From an uncultured cyanobacterium (GTDB taxonomy: Bacteria; Cyanobacteriota; Cyanobacteriia; PCC-6307; Cyanobiaceae), in the NCBI GenBank assembly GCA_903823115.1, contig CAIJRN010000028.1, positions 32,910 through 96,909 of the forward strand: a stretch of 64,000 bases of DNA. Reading direction: 5' to 3'. Shown here one piece after another: positions 23,364 through 31,909 of the stretch. The notes beneath the pieces are model-generated. The model saw only the letters and a program-made list of their open reading frames with translations. It was not told where the DNA came from and made no database searches. Positions within the stretch are counted from its first letter, which is position 1. Each line of letters starts with the position of its first letter. The position numbers and the translations under genes are program-made.

Positions 23364-23404
23364 GCCTGCAGGGGTGGCAGCGGATTGAACCCGCTTGGCT
23401 CCAT
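23364..23404. repeat. att-type repeat, degenerate copy 3
   Basis: About 34 of 40 positions match the 3' end of tRNA-Ala, including a perfect final block of CCGCTTGGCTCCAT. Differences cluster in the variable and T loops, with one inserted base. It lacks the tRNA 5' part. It marks the likely right edge of the island, either as an older insertion or one that used another tRNA-Ala variant. Confidence 0.75.
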
Positions 23405-23641
23405 GTCAACAACAAGACCCAGTCATTGCAGGTTGATCGCTGAGCTGGCTGGGCTCTCTTTTTGGCGATGACGGTTGCACCCCTTCAGCTCTTTTTAAGC
23501 TATGCTGAGATCTGTGGTCCTGTTGGGTTCTTTGGCCAGTCACCTCTTCCGCTGTGTGCCATGGGGTGATGAGGCTTGGCCTTGCCCAGTTCCCGGTGCT
23601 GCCGCTGTAGGAGTTGTTTGCGGAGCTCCAGTTGTTGCGAG

Positions 23642-24028
23642 GTGGCGGTGAGCCAGCCCACTCCCAGCCTTGAGGATCTGCAACAGAGCGATCGCCCCTT
23701 CGTGCTGGCTGACCAGAACGGGGTGGTGCTGGCGATCAATGCCCCTTTTCAGCAGGCCTATGGCTGGACGCAGGAACAGCTCAGGGGACAACCCCTGAGT
23801 GTGATTTTGCCGGAGGCGTTCCGGATGTCCCACCAGCTGGGATTCTCCCGCTTCCAGGCCACCGAGATTTCCACGATCCTGGCCCATCCTCTCCGGCTGA
23901 AAACCATCTGCCAGGACGGCAGCGAGATTGTGTCCGAACACTTCATCGTCGCTGAGCAACGGGAGGAAGGCTGGTTATTCGGCGCCACGTTGACCCCATT
24001 ACCCCAGGGAACTCCGCCCGAGGCATGA
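23642..24028 (+). CDS. PAS-domain protein coupled to a cyclic-di-GMP enzyme
   Basis: About 128 residues, mostly one PAS sensor domain: DLQQSDRPFVLADQNGVVLA, APFQQAYGWTQEQLRGQPLS, then a turn and LKTICQDGSEIVSEHFIVAE. The GTG at 23642 (or 23648) is preferred because the frame upstream is Ser/Cys-rich and looks non-coding. The stop overlaps the ATG of the next gene (ATGA), so sensor and enzyme are made together, which suggests they form one signalling unit. The ligand is unknown. The pattern resembles the PAS region of LOV-like and chemotaxis sensors, but without the flavin Cys motif GRNCRFL. Confidence 0.75.
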   Translation: MAVSQPTPSLEDLQQSDRPFVLADQNGVVLAINAPFQQAYGWTQEQLRGQPLSVILPEAFRMSHQLGFSRFQATEISTILAHPLRLKTICQDGSEIVSEHFIVAEQREEGWLFGATLTPLPQGTPPEA

Positions 24029-25854
24029 CGTCGATGATCTCGGGTATGGGCTTCATTAAGCCCGATCTCAACGAACAGCCCCTGATCCTGGAGCTGAGGC
24101 GCACCCTCGGCCGCCTTGAAACTGCCCTTAGTGCCATCAGTGATGCCCTGGTGATCACCGATGACCAGGGTATGGTGCTGTGGTGCAATCGATCCTTTGA
24201 TCGCTTCATCGATCAGCCACGGATGCTCAGTCTCGGGCGCTCGATCCTGTCCCTGTTACCCCTCGATCATCAGGGCGATTCCCTGCTTCCTGAAGCTTTG
24301 CTGACCAGCCATCCCCAGATTCCTGGCTCCACCACGGTGTTGCTGCAACGCCAGCCCCTCAAGGCCTGCGAGATCGAATGGCGACCGGTGGAAACCGAGC
24401 AGCCCGCCCCGGTGATCTTCTGTTTTCGCGATATCAGCACTCGCATTTCCAACCAGGAGCTGCAGGCCACGGCCGAGCGCATCGAACAGCAGCGCCAACA
24501 CAGTGATCGTCTTAACCAGGAGCTGCAACAACAACAGCTGGCCCTGGCCAATCTGGTGCGCGAATGCCCGGTCACCGGACTGCCGAATCGCCGTGGTCTG
24601 CGCGAGCGGCTTGACCTGGCTCTGGGACGGCTGCGGGAGCAAGGCGGTCAGATTGGCGTTCTGTTCTGCGATCTCGATCATTTCAAGGACGTCAATGACA
24701 TGCATGGCCATCAGGTCGGTGATGAGCTGTTGATTGAGATCAGCAGGCGCATGCAGGAGGACCTGCCGGCTGAAGCCACGGTCTCCCGCCTGGGGGGCGA
24801 TGAGTTCGTGGTGTTGACCGGCCCGATCAGCGAGGACAGCGAAGCCATCACCATCGCCCGCATGCTGCAACAGCGGATCTCCGCCCCCTGGCTGATGCAT
24901 GGCCAGGGCTTCACGCCTTCGATGAGTGTGGGGATCACGGTCACCAACGATCCTGATGTTGATGCTGAGGAGCTGTTGCGCCAGGCCGATGTGGCCATGT
25001 ATCACGCCAAACGCAGTCCAGGCGAATCGATTGCCCTGCATGACACCTCGATTGAAGCCCGGTTTCGCTCCAGCCTCAGGGTGCACCAGGAGTTGCGCCT
25101 GGCGATCCTGAACCGGAATCTCAGCCTGGCCTATCAGCCGATTGTCTGCCTCAGGGGCAGCGCTGCCCCGGGCCACGACCCTGACGGCGATGCCACCAAC
25201 GGCGTCGTGCGAATTCTGGGGCATGAAGCCCTGGTGCGGCTGAAACCCACGCAGGGTCTACCGATCGACTCTGAACAGTTGATCATCGAAGCTGAACGCA
25301 CGGGCATGGTGCTCGAACTGGGCAGCTGGGTGATCAGCGAAGCCCTGCGTCAGCTGCAACATCATCCCCTGCGCCCCGATCACTGGACACTGGCGATCAA
25401 CATCAGTCCGTTGCAGCTTGAGCAGGAAGGATTTGCCGCTGATCTCTTACAGCGTCTGGAGACCCTGGCGATCGATCCCCAGCGACTGGTGATCGAATTG
25501 ACCGAGACCAGAATCCTCAAGGAGATCAGTCGCGGCGCCCAGACCTTGACGACCTTGCGCCATCACGGTGTGCGCATTCATCTCGATGATTTCGGCACTG
25601 GCTACGCCAGTTTTTCCTGGCTCGCCAAGCTGCCGATCGATGGCATCAAGATTGACCGCGAGTTCATCGCGGCGCTCGGCTGCGACAGCCGCCTTGAACG
25701 CATGATCGCCTCGATGATTCGTCTGGGTCTTGAACTCGGCCTGGAGGTGGTGGCAGAAGGAATTGAAACCAACAGCCAAAGGCTTGCTCTGCTGGCGATG
25801 GGCTGTCTGCGGGGCCAGGGTCACCTGTTCGGCCGCCCGGGTGTTCTGCCCTGA
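24025..25854 (+). CDS. PAS-GGDEF-EAL protein (cyclic-di-GMP turnover)
   Basis: A 609-residue soluble protein. Residues 25-145 form a PAS domain (SAISDALVITDDQGMVLWCN), followed by a coiled linker rich in Gln. The GGDEF domain (residues 175-340) keeps GGDEF and the LPNRRGLRERL and FCDLDHFKDVND segments, so diguanylate cyclase activity is possible. The EAL domain (residues 345-600) keeps GHEALVRL, LDDFGTGYAS and AEGIET, so phosphodiesterase activity is possible as well. Which wins, and how PAS input controls it, cannot be read. It converges with the next gene; only 3 bases separate the stops. Confidence 0.92.
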   Translation: MTSMISGMGFIKPDLNEQPLILELRRTLGRLETALSAISDALVITDDQGMVLWCNRSFDRFIDQPRMLSLGRSILSLLPLDHQGDSLLPEALLTSHPQIPGSTTVLLQRQPLKACEIEWRPVETEQPAPVIFCFRDISTRISNQELQATAERIEQQRQHSDRLNQELQQQQLALANLVRECPVTGLPNRRGLRERLDLALGRLREQGGQIGVLFCDLDHFKDVNDMHGHQVGDELLIEISRRMQEDLPAEATVSRLGGDEFVVLTGPISEDSEAITIARMLQQRISAPWLMHGQGFTPSMSVGITVTNDPDVDAEELLRQADVAMYHAKRSPGESIALHDTSIEARFRSSLRVHQELRLAILNRNLSLAYQPIVCLRGSAAPGHDPDGDATNGVVRILGHEALVRLKPTQGLPIDSEQLIIEAERTGMVLELGSWVISEALRQLQHHPLRPDHWTLAINISPLQLEQEGFAADLLQRLETLAIDPQRLVIELTETRILKEISRGAQTLTTLRHHGVRIHLDDFGTGYASFSWLAKLPIDGIKIDREFIAALGCDSRLERMIASMIRLGLELGLEVVAEGIETNSQRLALLAMGCLRGQGHLFGRPGVLP

Positions 25855-25857
25855 TGC

Positions 25858-27582
25858 TCAGCCCGCCCTGGCCAATGTTTCCTGGCGGTTCAGCAGCGCT
25901 TCAGCAGCTTCGGCATCGCAGGGCCTGCCAAATAGGTAGCCCTGCACATAATCGCAACCCAGCTCCATCAGCATCTCCAGCTGACGCTCGGTTTCCACCC
26001 CTTCCGCCACCAGATCAATGTCAAGGGCCCGGGCGACGCCGATCACCGCCTTGACGATCACTTCGTCCTCGCGATCCACCCCCAGCCCGTCGATGAAGGA
26101 GCGATCGATCTTGAGAATGCCCACCGGGAAGCGTTTGAGATAGAGCAAGGAGGAGTACCCGGTACCGAAGTCATCGATCGCCAACCGCACCCCGAGCTGT
26201 TTGAGTCGTTCCACCACTTGGGTGGTCGAGTCGATGTCCTCGACCAACATCGTTTCCGTGATTTCGAGGTAGAGGTTGTTGGCATCCAGGCCTGAAGACT
26301 GCAGGGCTCGCGCCACGTGATCGGGTAGAGAGGGATCGACAAAAGTGCGCCCCGAGACATTCACGGACAACTGCAGCTGTTGCTCGGGGTGAGCTAGGCG
26401 CCAACCACCGATGATGGCGCACGCCTCCTTGAGGATCAGGGTGTCAATTTCGACGATCAGGCCGGTATCCTCCGCCACGCTGATGAACTCACTCGGGGCC
26501 AGCAGCCCACGCAGCGGATGCTGCCAGCGCGCCAGGGCCTCGAATCCGATCAGGCGTCGATCCGACAGGTTGACGATCGGCTGGAGGTAGGGCCGGATCT
26601 CACCCTGCCTGACGCCACGGCGCAGATCGGCCTCAATGGCAGCTCGTTGCTGGGCGTTCAGTCGCATGGACGGGACGTAACAGGCGTAGCAACCGCGGCC
26701 CCGATCCTTGGCGCGATACATCGCCATGTCGGCGTTCTCGATCACGGTCTCGGCGCTGTCACCAGCGATCGCAAAGGCAATGCCGATCGATGGCGAATGG
26801 CTCACCAGCTTGCCGGCCAGCACCAGGGGCTGGCTCACCTGTTCGATGATGCGAGCCGCCAGGGCCTCGGCGTCCTGGCGCATGGCGGTGCTGGTGATGA
26901 CCACGAACTCGTCACCGGACAGGCGACCGACCAGGTCGCCACTACGCACGACCTTTCTCAGCACATCGGCCACGGCGATCAGGAACTGGTCACCGGAGGC
27001 ATGGCCATGGACATCGTTGATCTGCTTGAAGCGGTCAATGTCGACGAACAGCACCGTCGCCACCCGTTCGCCGGCGACGGAACCGCAAAGGATGGCCTCC
27101 AGCCGCTCCAGCACCAGGGAGCGGCTGGGCAGACCGGTCATCGCATCGTGGGTGGCCTGGAGCAGAGCCGCATCCTTGGCCTCGCGCTCGGCGGTCACAG
27201 CTTGCAGCACCTGGGCACTGAGCTGGATGCTGCGTCCCATCGCCCGCAGCAGGGAGCGTTCCTCGAGATTGAAGGCTTCCATGAGTCGGCCCACCACCAG
27301 CAGGGCTCCTTCCCCCATGGGGGCCCAGTAGGTGTACAGAAGCCCTGAGCTCAACTGGATGCTGGCTGGATGGTCCTTGGCATGGGCGATCAGCAACGGC
27401 TGCTCGGCGGCATTGAGCCCGATGCAGTGGCTGATCGTGCCCTGCCGCAGGATCGCCACGACTTCCGCATCCACCGCCTCGGCGACCCGGTTGATCACGT
27501 TGCGCAGGGCATGGGGATCGTCCACCGAGAAGGCGGCGAGCACTTCCGAGAGCAGGTGCAGCGACCAGGGAACCTCGTTCAT
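25858..27582 (-). CDS. GAF-like-GGDEF-EAL protein (cyclic-di-GMP turnover)
   Basis: A 574-residue protein. Residues 1-130 look like a GAF-type sensor (AEAVDAEVVAILRQGTISH). The GGDEF domain shows GLPSRSLVLERLEAIL and VDIDRFKQINDVHGHASGD, but the signature is SGDEF instead of GGDEF; SGDEF variants can be active or not. The EAL domain has FEALARWQHPLRG, EITETMLVED, IDDFGTGYSSLLYLKRFP, VAEGVET and QGYLFGRP, all metal-binding positions present, so phosphodiesterase activity is the better guess. The start overlaps the FIST gene stop (ATGA), so the two form an operon. Confidence 0.92.
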   Translation of the reverse strand: MNEVPWSLHLLSEVLAAFSVDDPHALRNVINRVAEAVDAEVVAILRQGTISHCIGLNAAEQPLLIAHAKDHPASIQLSSGLLYTYWAPMGEGALLVVGRLMEAFNLEERSLLRAMGRSIQLSAQVLQAVTAEREAKDAALLQATHDAMTGLPSRSLVLERLEAILCGSVAGERVATVLFVDIDRFKQINDVHGHASGDQFLIAVADVLRKVVRSGDLVGRLSGDEFVVITSTAMRQDAEALAARIIEQVSQPLVLAGKLVSHSPSIGIAFAIAGDSAETVIENADMAMYRAKDRGRGCYACYVPSMRLNAQQRAAIEADLRRGVRQGEIRPYLQPIVNLSDRRLIGFEALARWQHPLRGLLAPSEFISVAEDTGLIVEIDTLILKEACAIIGGWRLAHPEQQLQLSVNVSGRTFVDPSLPDHVARALQSSGLDANNLYLEITETMLVEDIDSTTQVVERLKQLGVRLAIDDFGTGYSSLLYLKRFPVGILKIDRSFIDGLGVDREDEVIVKAVIGVARALDIDLVAEGVETERQLEMLMELGCDYVQGYLFGRPCDAEAAEALLNRQETLARAG

Positions 27583-28898
27583 GCCAGGGCCAGGGCCACC
27601 AGGGTCTGGTTGTGGAAGCCGCCGGCCCCTTTGGTGCGGGCGATCTCGCCATAGGTGTAGAAGCCGCCTACCGGCAGATCGCCGCGCACGGCGTTGATGC
27701 GCCTGATCTCCTCGGAGATGCGCTCGTCCTGGAGCACGGAGCGTCGTGCCACGCAGTCGAACAGCAACATGCCTTTCAAGGGGGCGCCTTGCAGGCCTTC
27801 GCAGGCCATCTGGCAGGCCATGTGGGTGGCCTCCAGAACCGAGTGCGCATCGCCCTGCATCAGAAAGGCCAGGCCCCCCTGGGGCACCTCGGCGATGGTC
27901 AGCAGCTGGCGGGACTGGAAGTCGGCGCCGGAGACGTAGCGGATCTCGATGCGATCGCGGCGGCGGATCCCCAGGGGGCGGGTGGTGGCCCAGCTGGCGA
28001 ACAGTTCTGGATCGCTTCGCACCTCCTCGGGCGCATCAAAGGCATCGAGGTAGACGTCGAGGGCTGGTCGATCCTCAAGCGTGGAGACGGAGGTGCCATC
28101 GCTGCTGGTCACCAGCATCGGCTCCCCCAGGGGCTCCCAGCAGTGGGAGACACCGATCCCCAGAGGGGCGTCGGAGCTGATCGCCGCCGCCACCACGGCG
28201 TTGTCCAGGACGCGGCGACCAAAGATCTGCTGGGTGGCCTGCATGGCCATGTCGTCGCCGGCGCAGCCCCCCACCAGCGGCACGTCCACACCGGCCACGT
28301 CATAGGCCCCCCGCACCACCTCCATCTGGTCGCCACAGAGTCCGTCGGCGAGCACCACCAGCACGGTATGGGCGCGGCGCTGCAGGCCATCGAGGCAATG
28401 GGCGGCATCGCTGGCTGCCTGGCGCAGACCGCGGGCACTGCCCTGGCCCAGGCCGGTCGAGACACTGAAGCCATCACCGCCGAGGGCCCAGATCGCGATG
28501 CCTCCTCGACAGGAGCGATCCGGCGCCAATTCCCCGGCCGTTGAGCAACCGATCAAGCCGGCGGCACCGATCTGATCGGCCACCAGAGCCGCCGACAGGG
28601 CCAGATCGTGGCTGGGGGAACAGAACAACAGCACCAGCTTCGGCTGACCGCTGGCCAGAATCGGTGCCAGGGCCTCGCGCACCGCCTGCTCGCTGTCGAC
28701 CAGAATCGAACTACCCACCTGGATCCAGCGCTCGGAGCCTGAATCTCCCTGTGGATCGACGGTCGAATCATTCAGAGGATGGCCCAGGGCGTCGCGATTC
28801 GGCTCGCCTGTTCCATCGGCCACGCCCTCAGGACGGGCACTGGCTGCTGAATCAGCATCTGCAGCGGCCATGGGATCGACGATCGGATCGGCTGGCAT
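27579..28898 (-). CDS. FIST-domain sensory protein
   Basis: A 439-residue soluble protein. After an acidic, low-complexity start (about 60 residues) come the FIST_N features LVLLFCSPSHDLALSAALVA and GLIGCSTAGELAPD, with VPLVGGCAGDD, and the FIST_C features KGMLLFDCVARRSVLQDE and LPVGGFYTYGEIA, a conserved ending. FIST domains are thought to sense small ligands such as amino acids and are common beside signalling enzymes. It is the first gene of an operon with the GGDEF-EAL gene and probably supplies its input. Confidence 0.88.
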   Translation of the reverse strand: MPADPIVDPMAAADADSAASARPEGVADGTGEPNRDALGHPLNDSTVDPQGDSGSERWIQVGSSILVDSEQAVREALAPILASGQPKLVLLFCSPSHDLALSAALVADQIGAAGLIGCSTAGELAPDRSCRGGIAIWALGGDGFSVSTGLGQGSARGLRQAASDAAHCLDGLQRRAHTVLVVLADGLCGDQMEVVRGAYDVAGVDVPLVGGCAGDDMAMQATQQIFGRRVLDNAVVAAAISSDAPLGIGVSHCWEPLGEPMLVTSSDGTSVSTLEDRPALDVYLDAFDAPEEVRSDPELFASWATTRPLGIRRRDRIEIRYVSGADFQSRQLLTIAEVPQGGLAFLMQGDAHSVLEATHMACQMACEGLQGAPLKGMLLFDCVARRSVLQDERISEEIRRINAVRGDLPVGGFYTYGEIARTKGAGGFHNQTLVALALA

Positions 28899-28968
28899 CG
28901 GCGATCGGGCTGCTGGGGAAGGGCTGGGATTTCGCTGGCCCTTCCAGCCATGGTAGGCAGCGTCTTGC

Positions 28969-31905
28969 TCACCAACCCAGGGTCAGCGGGGCCACGGGTT
29001 CGATCTGCGGATGCGCGCCACCCAGTTGGTTGGCGCGCAGCACCAGGGCCGAGGCGCCATGCCGCAGAAACACCTTCATCACGGTGTCGCTGGCCATCCT
29101 GGGCAGCAGGGCGCGCCAACTGCCCAGGCCCCGCAGCAGGTTGTCCAGCGGTTGATCCTCCAGGCTGGTGCCCAGCACCTCGCGATCGCGCTGCCAGTCG
29201 GGCCGCAGGCCGGCAAAGGGCAGCAGGGCGCGCCGCAACTCCCGCTCCAGGCGCAGCAGTTGTCGCAACCGCTGGGCCTGGGCCGGATCCTGCTGCTGCC
29301 AGGCCCGCAATGCCCGAGGATCCAGCTGGCGCAGCTCCCGTTGCAGTCCCTTGATGGCGGCGAACAGGGCCTGGTTGGAATCCTGGGAGCAGTTGTTGGC
29401 CGGTCCGACAAAGGTGGCGCCGGTGCCGTCGCCGAGGCGATAGCGGGCCGTCATCGCCGCCAGCTGGCGCTCGAAATCCCGCAGCAGGGATCGTTCATGG
29501 CCCTGCACGTCGTAGCTGGCGGTCAGGGGTGGGAAGCGCACAAGGATGTCGGCCACCGGGCGCGTGCCCAGCCAGCCCCATTGGCGATCGCCCAGATAGC
29601 GCCAGCGATCCTGGGCGCCGGCGATGATGCCGTCGGGGTTATGGGCGTAGACCTGGCGATAGCTCAGGCTCCAGCCCAGCTCCCCCGACAGCGGCTCGGT
29701 TTCGAGCGTGGCGACGCCGTAGGCGAAGTGGCCCGTGCAGATGCCGCCGGCGAGGGCCGATTCGCGCTGCTGGCCGCCGATGCCGCCGAAGACATGCAGC
29801 ACCAGCAGGCGATCGCCGGGCTGCCATTCCGCCAGGGCCTCCGGCTCGCCCAGGGGTCGGCCCGTCACCAGGACGGCACTGGCGCTGCCCGCCTCGGGCT
29901 GGTGCCAGGCCTGGCGCTTGACATAGTCCCAGGCCCGGCGCTGGCCGCTGATCACCCGCTCGGGGGCGAAGCGCTGCAGGCTGCGCGGCAGCATCGACTG
30001 CACCACGAAGCCACCGTCGCCATCGGGGACGCCACAGACGTACCAGCCAGCCTGGTTGGTCGCAGCTGTCTCCAGGCCGCGGCTGGTGGCCGGGGCGATG
30101 CCCTCGCTGTTCGGCACCGGGGTCGGCAGCCGCAGCCGCAGGCGTGCCCCGTCAAAACGTCCCGTGGCCGGATCGAAGGCCACGGCCGTCCAGGGCCAGG
30201 CCGGTGGCTCCGCTTCAGGGGCTGTGGAACTGTCTGTAGCGCTGGCCTTGGCGCTGACCGCAGCGGCGCTGACCGCAGCGGCGGTGAGGGCCGGTGGGGC
30301 TTCGAAGCGCACCAGCGCCACCGCCGTGCCGGTGGTCTGCAGGGGTTCGTCCTGGATCAGCAGCCGCGGACCCTCGCCGTCCAGCGCCGCTCGGCCCTGA
30401 GGGTTCGGCAGCACCCGCACCGGGGCGCTGAGGCGCACCAGCTGGTCGTCCTGGGGGCGGGCGCCGGCGAGCGATTCCAGCGGCGTCACCTGGCGCCAGT
30501 GGTTGAGCCGCAGCGGATGGACCCCGCCATCGGCGACGCTCTGCAGCGCCTCATCGCTGAAATGGACGTCCATGGCCAGGGCCGCCAGCAGGGGATCGTG
30601 CCAATCGAGCCGCAGTCGCTGGCCCCGCAGCTGGCTCCAGCCCTCTGGGGCGTGGATCACCTCAAACCAGACACCGCCCCAGCGCTGATCGGCCAGGGGC
30701 AGGATCAGGCGGCCGATCCAGTCGTCCAGGGGACGCAGGGCAGGGGATGGCAGGGGGCCGCCATCGCGGCTCGGTTCGAGCCGATGCCAGCTGTTGGCCT
30801 GGTAGCGCTGGTAGTTGTTCGGTTCCCGGGGCTCCTGCAGCTCTGCCGGCTTCACCTCGGTGAGGATGGCGCTCACCCGATCGATGGTCTGCTGCAGATG
30901 GCTGCGGCCATCGCTCAGGAAGGCCGCGGCGTCGAGGATGCCCCCCGGCAGCTCGTGGCCCACCGGCCCGAGCGAGATCAGGCTCACCTTGCCGCGCCGC
31001 CGCGCCCGGTTCCAGTAGGAGAGCGGCTGCAGGCGCCAGCGGCCGGGAAAGGCCAGCGGGCCGATGCGCTCCACCCGGTCCCGCTCCCCCACCAGGTGGA
31101 AGAGATGCTCGGCGGCCAGGATCTGGTTGCTGCCGGCGAAGACGCCACCGAGGGAGATCACCTCCACCGGCGCCTGCAGCACCCGGCGCAGGTGGGGCAG
31201 GGCCCCGAGCGAGATCTGACCGCCGCCACTGAAGCCCAGCAGGGTCACGGGCGTGCCACTGCCGGGGGCATAGCCATTGGCCACCAGGCTGTCGGTGATC
31301 ACCTGGGCCATGCCCTGGTTGAAGATCGGGCCGTACCGCTGGTCCGCCGACACCGCCACCACCAGGATGTTGCGCAGATTGATCACCGCCCCGAGCAGGG
31401 CCTGGGGATGGCGGATGCGCAGCCGATCGACCCAGCGCCAGAACTGACCCAGCCAGCGGCTCTCGGTCAACGGCTGATTGACAACCGAGTAGGGCATGAT
31501 GCCGCGCACGATGGCGAAATCGGCGGGTAGCCGTTCGCCCAGTTGGCGCAGGAAGTCCTCCCCCTCCGGCAGAGCCTGCATCGAGGCCTGGCCGATGCCA
31601 TCGAGATAGACCACCCAGCGCCGGATCGGCTGATCGCCGCTGAGCGGTGTCGCCAGTGCACCGAGACTTTCGGGGGGGCGCAGCTCCTCACCGAACCAGC
31701 CGGCCCACCAGCCGAGCGCTTCGAGGGGAGCGAAGAAGGCGCTCACCAGGAACAGCAGCAGCCCCACCGAGATCAGATCCACCACCAGGCCGAAGCTGTG
31801 GTGCAGGGCGCTGTAGGCCAGGTGCAGCAGCAGGCCGGCCCCGGGCAGCAGGGCCAGTAGCAACAGAGCCAGGAGCAGCAGCAGCAGGCGATGGCGACGG
31901 GGCAT
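28969..31905 (-). CDS. Large membrane-anchored hydrolase-like protein (unassigned)
   Basis: A 978-residue protein. Two hydrophobic segments at residues 5-30 and 35-60 anchor it. Residues 90-330 look like an alpha/beta-hydrolase core: WVVYLDGIGQASMQALPEG, NILVVAVSADQRYGP and the nucleophile elbow TLLGFSGGGQISLG near residue 225. After a variable Ala/Pro linker with 15-bp repeats come LLVLHVFGGIGGQQRESAL and, near residue 850, TFVGPANNCSQDSNQALFAA, a striking conserved Cys-Asn stretch that I cannot assign. The 31905 ATG lies 4 bases after the upstream gene stop; the gene ends a three-gene operon with lnt. Function unknown; envelope role inferred. Confidence 0.7.
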   Translation of the reverse strand: MPRRHRLLLLLLALLLLALLPGAGLLLHLAYSALHHSFGLVVDLISVGLLLFLVSAFFAPLEALGWWAGWFGEELRPPESLGALATPLSGDQPIRRWVVYLDGIGQASMQALPEGEDFLRQLGERLPADFAIVRGIMPYSVVNQPLTESRWLGQFWRWVDRLRIRHPQALLGAVINLRNILVVAVSADQRYGPIFNQGMAQVITDSLVANGYAPGSGTPVTLLGFSGGGQISLGALPHLRRVLQAPVEVISLGGVFAGSNQILAAEHLFHLVGERDRVERIGPLAFPGRWRLQPLSYWNRARRRGKVSLISLGPVGHELPGGILDAAAFLSDGRSHLQQTIDRVSAILTEVKPAELQEPREPNNYQRYQANSWHRLEPSRDGGPLPSPALRPLDDWIGRLILPLADQRWGGVWFEVIHAPEGWSQLRGQRLRLDWHDPLLAALAMDVHFSDEALQSVADGGVHPLRLNHWRQVTPLESLAGARPQDDQLVRLSAPVRVLPNPQGRAALDGEGPRLLIQDEPLQTTGTAVALVRFEAPPALTAAAVSAAAVSAKASATDSSTAPEAEPPAWPWTAVAFDPATGRFDGARLRLRLPTPVPNSEGIAPATSRGLETAATNQAGWYVCGVPDGDGGFVVQSMLPRSLQRFAPERVISGQRRAWDYVKRQAWHQPEAGSASAVLVTGRPLGEPEALAEWQPGDRLLVLHVFGGIGGQQRESALAGGICTGHFAYGVATLETEPLSGELGWSLSYRQVYAHNPDGIIAGAQDRWRYLGDRQWGWLGTRPVADILVRFPPLTASYDVQGHERSLLRDFERQLAAMTARYRLGDGTGATFVGPANNCSQDSNQALFAAIKGLQRELRQLDPRALRAWQQQDPAQAQRLRQLLRLERELRRALLPFAGLRPDWQRDREVLGTSLEDQPLDNLLRGLGSWRALLPRMASDTVMKVFLRHGASALVLRANQLGGAHPQIEPVAPLTLGW
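30251..30280. repeat. 15-bp tandem repeat in the 978-residue protein gene
   Basis: Two perfect adjacent copies of GCGCTGACCGCAGCG code for an Ala/Val/Ser linker (AAVSAAAVSAK) between the hydrolase-like core and the C-terminal part. Confidence 0.85.
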
Positions 31906-31909
31906 CGGC

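Larger units (their letters stand above)
13241..23404. mobile_element. Composite tRNA-Ala island rich in toxin-antitoxin loci
   Basis: Bounded by copy 1 of the tRNA-derived repeat and by the degenerate copy 3, with a perfect copy 2 in between, so at least two insertions are stacked. The content is almost entirely accessory: eight toxin-antitoxin loci or remnants, a Uma2 nuclease, truncated polysaccharide genes, decayed stretches and no complete integrase. Outside the bounds the genes are ordinary cyanobacterial chromosome. Direction and order of insertion are inferred. Confidence 0.75.

Noticed and set aside
29011..31530. Plus-strand open frame of about 840 codons opposite the hydrolase-like gene
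   Set aside because: Low-complexity Gln/Gly/Ala/Arg-rich translation without motifs; the minus strand has membrane helices and GFSGGG.
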